The notes beneath the pieces were generated by a model. That model saw only the letters and a list, made by a program, of their open reading frames with translations, was not told the origin of the DNA and searched no databases. Of a DNA stretch of 27,252 nt, positions 22,815-27,252 are shown piece after piece (within the stretch, counting starts at the first letter, position 1; each line of letters starts with the position of its first letter). The position numbers were made by a program, and so were the translations under genes. The DNA lies in assembly GCA_030156305.1 (NCBI GenBank), contig JASGMZ010000011.1:1-27252 (forward strand), read 5' to 3'. The stretch is from Bacteroidales bacterium. Its GTDB lineage: Bacteria > Bacteroidota > Bacteroidia > Bacteroidales > UBA12077.

Positions 22815-23771
22815 CTAAACAATACCTTCTTTTAAAATATCATGTAAATGAACCATTCCCAGATATTTTTCTTTTTGAACCACAATTAATTGGGTAATAT
22901 TATTGCCCTCCATAAGATTAAATGCATTAATAGCCAGCTCGTCTTTCGAGATTGTTTTAGGATTGGGTGACATAATATCTTTAGCGGTTAATTTTTCGAA
23001 ATGATCGTAGTTCTGTAACATTCTTCGAATATCACCATCAGTGATGATTCCTTTTAAGTGATTTTTTTCATCCAAAACAGCTGTTGCTCCAAGCCTTTTG
23101 GAGCTGATTTCAATAATTACATTTTTAACATTTTCGTTAATATATACTTTAGGAGCTTCGTTATTTTTGTATAAATCACTAACTCGCATATATAGTTTTT
23201 TCCCAAGAGCTCCCCCAGGATGTACTTTGGCAAAATCTTCGGACGAAAATCCTCTATACTCCAGCAGGCATACTGCTAATGCATCGCCAATAACAAGCTG
23301 TGCTGTGGTGCTCGATGTGGGCGCTAAATTATTTGTACCGGCTTCTTTATCAACCGTTGATTTCAATACATAATCGGCTTGTTTGGATAGAAATGAATCG
23401 GTTGACGAAACCATGCCTATTAATACATTCCCCCTGCTTTTTATGATGGGTACGAGAACTTTAATTTCCGGAGTATTCCCACTTTTTGATATACAAATAA
23501 TAACATCATCTTTTTGAATCATTCCCAAATCTCCATGGATAGCATCTGCCGCATGCATAAAAATAGATGGAGTACCGGTAGAGTTTAGTGAAGCTACAAT
23601 TTTATTTGCAATGTTAGCACTTTTTCCTATGCCGGTTACAACTACCCGGCCTTTGCTATGATAAATTAATTTAACAACTTCCTCAAAATCTTTATCAATA
23701 TATCCGGCAAGTTTTTTAATCGATTCTGCTTCTTGCAAAATTGTATTTATAGCTAAATTTTTAATGTCCAT
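22815..23771 (-). CDS. kdsD: Arabinose-5-phosphate isomerase (KdsD/KpsF family)
   Basis: The protein has 318 residues. The SIS domain covers about residues 30-175, with VVTGIGKSANIANKIVASL and ADAIHGDLGM, and the serine-rich loop CISKSGNTPE. Two CBS repeats follow (about 205-318), with the typical GIITDGDIRRML. The enzyme interconverts ribulose 5-phosphate and arabinose 5-phosphate, the first step to Kdo for lipopolysaccharide. It is the first gene of a minus-strand transcript kdsD-tatC-DUF5686-lptB, all with envelope roles, and is divergent from recQ. A TAnnTTTG match, TACTTTTG (23886-23893, minus), lies about 115 nt upstream and may be its promoter. Confidence 0.95.
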   Translation of the reverse strand: MDIKNLAINTILQEAESIKKLAGYIDKDFEEVVKLIYHSKGRVVVTGIGKSANIANKIVASLNSTGTPSIFMHAADAIHGDLGMIQKDDVIICISKSGNTPEIKVLVPIIKSRGNVLIGMVSSTDSFLSKQADYVLKSTVDKEAGTNNLAPTSSTTAQLVIGDALAVCLLEYRGFSSEDFAKVHPGGALGKKLYMRVSDLYKNNEAPKVYINENVKNVIIEISSKRLGATAVLDEKNHLKGIITDGDIRRMLQNYDHFEKLTAKDIMSPNPKTISKDELAINAFNLMEGNNITQLIVVQKEKYLGMVHLHDILKEGIV

Positions 23772-23885
23772 TTTTTTTTGTTTGTTATGATATAATATGC
23801 AGTTTATATTAATTTTGATTAATAAAAAATATTTAAGTTCTGCAATATTATCTTTTTTAAAAAAAATATTGTAAATTTATAATTG

Positions 23886-23893
23886 CAAAAGTA
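23886..23893 (-). promoter_or_regulatory. Candidate -7 box of the kdsD transcript
   Basis: TACTTTTG on the minus strand matches TAnnTTTG, with a TTG 17 nt further upstream (23911-23913), slightly short of the usual 19. The leader would be about 110 nt. The remaining spacer to recQ is AT-rich without other clear signals. Confidence 0.35.
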
Positions 23894-24023
23894 TTTATTT
23901 TTATAATAAACAAGTAAGGATTCGATTTAAAACATGTTTTATAAATAGATAAAAAATTTGGTCAACTTGAAAATCTTTATTTCTTTTATAAATAACCTAA
24001 ATCATTTTACTTTATAATTTGAC

Positions 24024-26219
24024 ATGAGTGTAGGAGCAGATATTTCGTTGAAAGAGTACCTCAAAAAATATTTTGGATTTGATTCGTTTAAGGGAAACCA
24101 GGAAGTGGTTATTCGGAATGTTCTTGACGGGAACGATTCTTTTGTTTTAATGCCAACGGGTGGAGGGAAATCATTATGTTATCAATTACCATCTTTAATT
24201 ATGGATGGTACGGCTATTGTTATCTCACCACTAATAGCTTTAATGAAAAACCAGGTTGATGCCATGCGTGGTTTTAGCACCGAAGAGGGGATAGCCCATT
24301 TTTTGAATTCATCACTTACCAAAACACAAATGCAAAAAGTTAAGCAAGATGTTTTAGACGGTAAAACACGTTTGCTTTATGTAGCTCCCGAATCATTAAC
24401 CAAAGAGGAGAATATTCTTTTTTTAAAAAAAGCAAAAATTTCTTTTTATGCCGTTGATGAGGCGCATTGTATCTCGGAATGGGGCCATGATTTTAGGCCT
24501 GAGTATCGACGTATTCGCCCGATAATCAACAAAATTGGACAGGCTCCAGTAATTGCTTTAACGGCAACGGCAACACCAAAGGTACAAAGTGATATCCAGA
24601 AAAATCTGGATATGCTTGATGCCAATGTATTTAAATCTTCGTTTAATCGAGAAAATTTATATTACGAAGTACGGCCTAAGGTTAATGCTGCCAAAGAGAT
24701 TATTAAATTTATTAAAAATAATTCCGGGAAATCAGGCATTATTTATTGTTTAAGCCGTAAAAAAGTTGAAGAGCTTGCAGAAATATTAAAGGTTAACGGC
24801 ATTAAGGCTTTGCCCTACCATGCCGGAATGGATGCCGCTACCCGAAGCGGGAACCAGGATAAGTTTTTAATGGAAGATGTGGATGTAATTGTTGCCACCA
24901 TTGCTTTTGGAATGGGAATTGATAAACCGGATGTTCGTTTTGTAATTCACTACGATATTCCAAAAAGTCTGGAAGGCTATTACCAGGAAACCGGCCGTGC
25001 CGGCCGTGATGGTGGTGAAGGCAAATGTATTGCTTTTTATAGTTATAAAGATATCCAAAAGCTGGAAAAATTTATGCAGGGCAAACCATTGGCTGAACAA
25101 GAAATTGGCAAACAACTATTGCTTGAAACTGTTGCATATGCTGAATCTGCTGTTTGCCGCCGAAAAATGTTGCTTCACTATTTTGGGGAAAAATATGAAC
25201 AGGAGAATTGTGAGAATTGTGATAATTGCTTGCATCCGAAAGAACAGTTTGAGGGAAAAGACGATGTGGTATTAGCTTTAAAAGCAATACAGGATGTTAA
25301 AGAAAAATTTAAAGCTGAACATGTTGCCAATGTTTTAGCTGGGATAAAAAATTCTGCTATTAAATCCTATAAGCATCATGAATTGGAAATTTTTGGCGAA
25401 GGGTCTGATAAAGATTATAAATACTGGAATGCCGTACTACGCCAGGCGCTGATAGCCGGATTTATTGATAAAGATATAGAAAATTATGGTTTACTTAAGG
25501 TAAGCGAAAAAGGACTTGAATATTTGAAAGATCCACAACCCTTTACCTTAACTAAAGATCATGATTACGAAAGCGAAGATGATGAAATGGATAGTCAAGC
25601 CGGATCTGGTAAAACAAGTGCCGTGGACGATGAGCTGTTTAATATTCTTAAAGATTTAAGAAAAAAAGTCGCTAAAGAGTTGAATTTGCCCCCTTTTGTT
25701 ATTTTTCAAGACCCTTCATTAGAAGATATGGCCATTCAATATCCGATTAATCTCGAAGAAATGACTCATATTGTTGGAGTTGGTACCGGAAAAGCCCAAC
25801 GATACGGTAAAAGATTCGCCGATTTAATCAAAAAATACGTTGAAGAAAAAGAAATAATCCGGCCACAAGATATGGTGGTAAAATCGGTAGTTAATAAATC
25901 CGGATTAAAAGTTTATATTATTCAGAGTATCGACCGGCAAATGCCACTTACCGATATTGCCGATGCCAAAGGCCTGGAAATGCATGATTTGCTCGATGAA
26001 ATTGAATCGATAGTACATTCAGGAACTAAATTAAACCTTGATTATTACATTAATGAGGTGATTGATGAAGATAAACAAGAGGATATTTATGAATATTTTC
26101 GTGAAGAGGCGGAAACAGAATCGATCGAAGCAGCCTTGGAAGAACTGGGCGAAGAAGAGTACTCAGAGGAAGATGTTCGGTTGATGAGAATAAAATTCTT
26201 TTCTGAATTAGGTAACTAA
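24024..26219 (+). CDS. recQ: ATP-dependent DNA helicase RecQ
   Basis: The protein has 731 residues, longer than the ~610 of E. coli RecQ. The SF2 helicase core shows Walker A TGGGKS at 45-50, DEAH at 145-148 within the aromatic-rich DEAHCISEWGHDFRPEYRRI, and motif VI QETGRAGRDG near 321-330. The RecQ zinc site is C378 with C396, C399 and C402 (CENCDNC). A winged-helix RQC domain follows, then an HRDC domain near 530-610 (LPPFVIFQDPSLEDMA). About 110 further residues, strongly acidic towards the end, complete the protein. RecQ unwinds DNA in recombination repair and replication-fork restart. It is divergent from kdsD and has a strong terminator just downstream. Confidence 0.96.
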   Translation: MSVGADISLKEYLKKYFGFDSFKGNQEVVIRNVLDGNDSFVLMPTGGGKSLCYQLPSLIMDGTAIVISPLIALMKNQVDAMRGFSTEEGIAHFLNSSLTKTQMQKVKQDVLDGKTRLLYVAPESLTKEENILFLKKAKISFYAVDEAHCISEWGHDFRPEYRRIRPIINKIGQAPVIALTATATPKVQSDIQKNLDMLDANVFKSSFNRENLYYEVRPKVNAAKEIIKFIKNNSGKSGIIYCLSRKKVEELAEILKVNGIKALPYHAGMDAATRSGNQDKFLMEDVDVIVATIAFGMGIDKPDVRFVIHYDIPKSLEGYYQETGRAGRDGGEGKCIAFYSYKDIQKLEKFMQGKPLAEQEIGKQLLLETVAYAESAVCRRKMLLHYFGEKYEQENCENCDNCLHPKEQFEGKDDVVLALKAIQDVKEKFKAEHVANVLAGIKNSAIKSYKHHELEIFGEGSDKDYKYWNAVLRQALIAGFIDKDIENYGLLKVSEKGLEYLKDPQPFTLTKDHDYESEDDEMDSQAGSGKTSAVDDELFNILKDLRKKVAKELNLPPFVIFQDPSLEDMAIQYPINLEEMTHIVGVGTGKAQRYGKRFADLIKKYVEEKEIIRPQDMVVKSVVNKSGLKVYIIQSIDRQMPLTDIADAKGLEMHDLLDEIESIVHSGTKLNLDYYINEVIDEDKQEDIYEYFREEAETESIEAALEELGEEEYSEEDVRLMRIKFFSELGN

Positions 26220-26251
26220 TGATAAACTCATTCGTCTTTACCATAAAAAAT

Positions 26252-26281
26252 ATAAGGGAACGATAAATTCCCTTATTTTTT
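26252..26281 (+). terminator. Terminator of recQ
   Basis: Arms ATAAGGGAA (26252-26260) and TTCCCTTAT (26268-26276) form a perfect 9-bp stem with a 7-nt loop, followed by a T-run. An A-run on the upstream side could make it work in both directions. Confidence 0.85.
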
Positions 26282-26303
26282 AAACTAAAAAATACATTAC
26301 TAC

Positions 26304-27191
26304 GTGGAAAAAGTATTAGAAGTTAATCAATTAAGTAAAAGCTATGGGAATATTTTAGCCATAAAGAATCTTTCGTTTACCGTTAACAGAGGAGAAGTTT
26401 ATGGTTTATTAGGCCCGAACGGAAGTGGTAAAACCACCACCCTTGCCGTAATTCTTGATATTTTAAAAGCCAATATAGGAAATTATAGGTGGTTTGATCA
26501 GCCAATGGATAAATTTACGCGTCGTCGTATTGGTTCTTTACTCGAAACGCCTAATTTTTATCCCTACTTATCCTTATGGGATAATCTTAAAATTGTAGCC
26601 AAAATTAAAGATGTCCCTGAAGACGATATTAACGATGCATTAGGCGTTACTAATTTGCTTAAACGCAAATACTCTGCATACAATACCTTGTCGTTAGGTA
26701 TGAAACAGCGACTTGCAATTGCTTCGGTATTGGTAGGGAATCCGGAAGTACTGGTTTTGGATGAACCCACCAATGGCCTTGACCCCGAAGGTTTTGCCGA
26801 AGTAAGAAATATTATCCAATCGCAAGCCAACGAGGGAAAAACTATTATTTTGGCAAGCCATATTTTAGATGAGGTAGAAAAAGTTTGTTCGCATGTTGCC
26901 ATTTTAAAAGCAGGGGATTTAATTGCCCATGGAAGAGTAGGAGAACTCCTGGCTACCGATGATATGGTTTATATTCAAAGTGATAATTTGGACAAGCTGG
27001 AACAAATGCTGAAACAAGCTGATTTTGTTAAAAGAGTATTGAAAGCTGACAAAGATCTGGCCGTGATATTGGAGCAAGGAAATTCTGTTGCTGGCCTGAA
27101 CAAATATTGCTTTGAAAAAGGCTTTATCCTTTCAAAAATTTTATTAAAAAAACAAAGTTTAGAGGATCAGTTCCTTCAATTAGTTAAGTAA
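26304..27191 (+). CDS. ABC transporter ATP-binding protein (ABC-2 exporter type)
   Basis: The 295-residue protein is read from a GTG start at 26304 (GTG-GAA-AAA-GTA). Walker A is GPNGSGKT at 37-44, the signature is LSLGMKQRL near 129-137, Walker B is VLVLDEPTNGLDP near 149-161, and the switch histidine is in LASHILDEVE. The LSLGMKQRL signature and the ~80-residue C-terminal extension are typical of ATPases of ABC-2 exporters (the bacitracin or lantibiotic export, CcmA-like and gliding GldA-like class). The substrate is unknown. The next frame starts 23 nt later and is presumably the permease, but it leaves the window. Confidence 0.93.
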   Translation: MEKVLEVNQLSKSYGNILAIKNLSFTVNRGEVYGLLGPNGSGKTTTLAVILDILKANIGNYRWFDQPMDKFTRRRIGSLLETPNFYPYLSLWDNLKIVAKIKDVPEDDINDALGVTNLLKRKYSAYNTLSLGMKQRLAIASVLVGNPEVLVLDEPTNGLDPEGFAEVRNIIQSQANEGKTIILASHILDEVEKVCSHVAILKAGDLIAHGRVGELLATDDMVYIQSDNLDKLEQMLKQADFVKRVLKADKDLAVILEQGNSVAGLNKYCFEKGFILSKILLKKQSLEDQFLQLVK

Positions 27192-27214
27192 TTTAAACTC
27201 AATTCACGAAAAAA

Positions 27215-27252
27215 ATGAAAAAATTATTTCAGCTCGAAAAAATAAAAACACT
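27215..27252 (+). CDS. Start of the next gene, presumably the ABC permease (partial)
   Basis: ATG at 27215 opens a frame MKKLFQLEKIKT that runs off the window. A lysine-rich start directly after an ABC-2 type ATPase gene is what is expected of the partner permease, which begins with a cytoplasmic N-terminus. Only 12 codons are visible, so the identity rests on context. Confidence 0.5.
   Translation, partial: MKKLFQLEKIKT

Noticed and set aside
22016..22822. TatC start at TTG 22822
   Set aside because: It overlaps the end of kdsD, while the ATG at 22813 directly follows the kdsD stop codon and gives a normal TatC beginning.
24867..25287. Open frames in other frames or antisense within recQ
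   Set aside because: They overlap the zinc-site region of an intact recQ and show no coding character of their own.

Overview
The window is ordinary chromosomal DNA from a low-GC member of the Bacteroidota, most likely an anaerobic or microaerobic Bacteroidales/Marinilabiliales-type bacterium. The evidence is the AT-rich sequence, promoters of the Bacteroidota form (TTTG/TTG, about 19-20 nt, TAnnTTTG), a DUF5686 outer-membrane protein with an N-terminal carboxypeptidase-regulatory-like domain, a DUF151-UVR protein, a strict-anaerobe (class I) hybrid cluster protein, and a lipopolysaccharide gene set (gmhA, kdsD, lptB). No phage, plasmid, insertion sequence or CRISPR array was seen.

Layout. 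209-2334 (minus): gmhA then a YifB/ComM-like AAA ATPase. 2577-6541 (plus): a tight four-gene run of DUF151-UVR protein, NupC-type nucleoside transporter, exported cyclophilin and saccharopine-dehydrogenase-like protein, with gaps of 18-20 nt. 6692-8406 (minus): CPBP membrane protease and a DUF1684 lipoprotein. 8459-12391 (minus): a nitrosative-stress cluster of Rrf2 regulator, unusual ferredoxin, hybrid cluster protein Hcp, cupin, and the truncated remnant of a YgbA-type gene. 12609-14411 (plus): thyA and folA, separated by a four-helix-bundle (23S rRNA intervening-sequence type) gene that has no normal start codon and lies between copies of an 8-bp repeat. 14412-14763: two GC-rich palindromic repeats bracketing a decayed reading frame. 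14764-18203 (minus): tig, clpP and clpX (protein folding and degradation), then tRNA-Leu(TAG) and a 59-residue membrane protein. 18703-23771 (minus): kdsD, tatC, a DUF5686 protein and lptB (envelope biogenesis). 24024-27252 (plus): recQ, then an ABC exporter ATPase whose permease is cut off by the window edge.

The part most worth attention is 8459-12460. The 12-bp palindromes GTATTTAAATAC (before the Rrf2 gene) and GTATTCGAATAC (before ferredoxin-hcp) occupy the same place, directly downstream of a TAnnTTTG -7 box. They share the form GTATT-YR-AATAC, which suggests one operator used for autoregulation and for control of hcp. The regulator carries three cysteines (C94, C101, C106) suited to an Fe-S cluster. 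A second, FNR-like dyad lies upstream of the ferredoxin-hcp promoter. The ferredoxin has one complete and one three-cysteine cluster motif and a histidine-rich linker. The YgbA remnant belongs to a family known from nitric-oxide regulons. Together these point to an NO/redox-sensing Rrf2 regulon whose operator I do not recognise from described NsrR or IscR sites. All regulatory claims are inferences from sequence.
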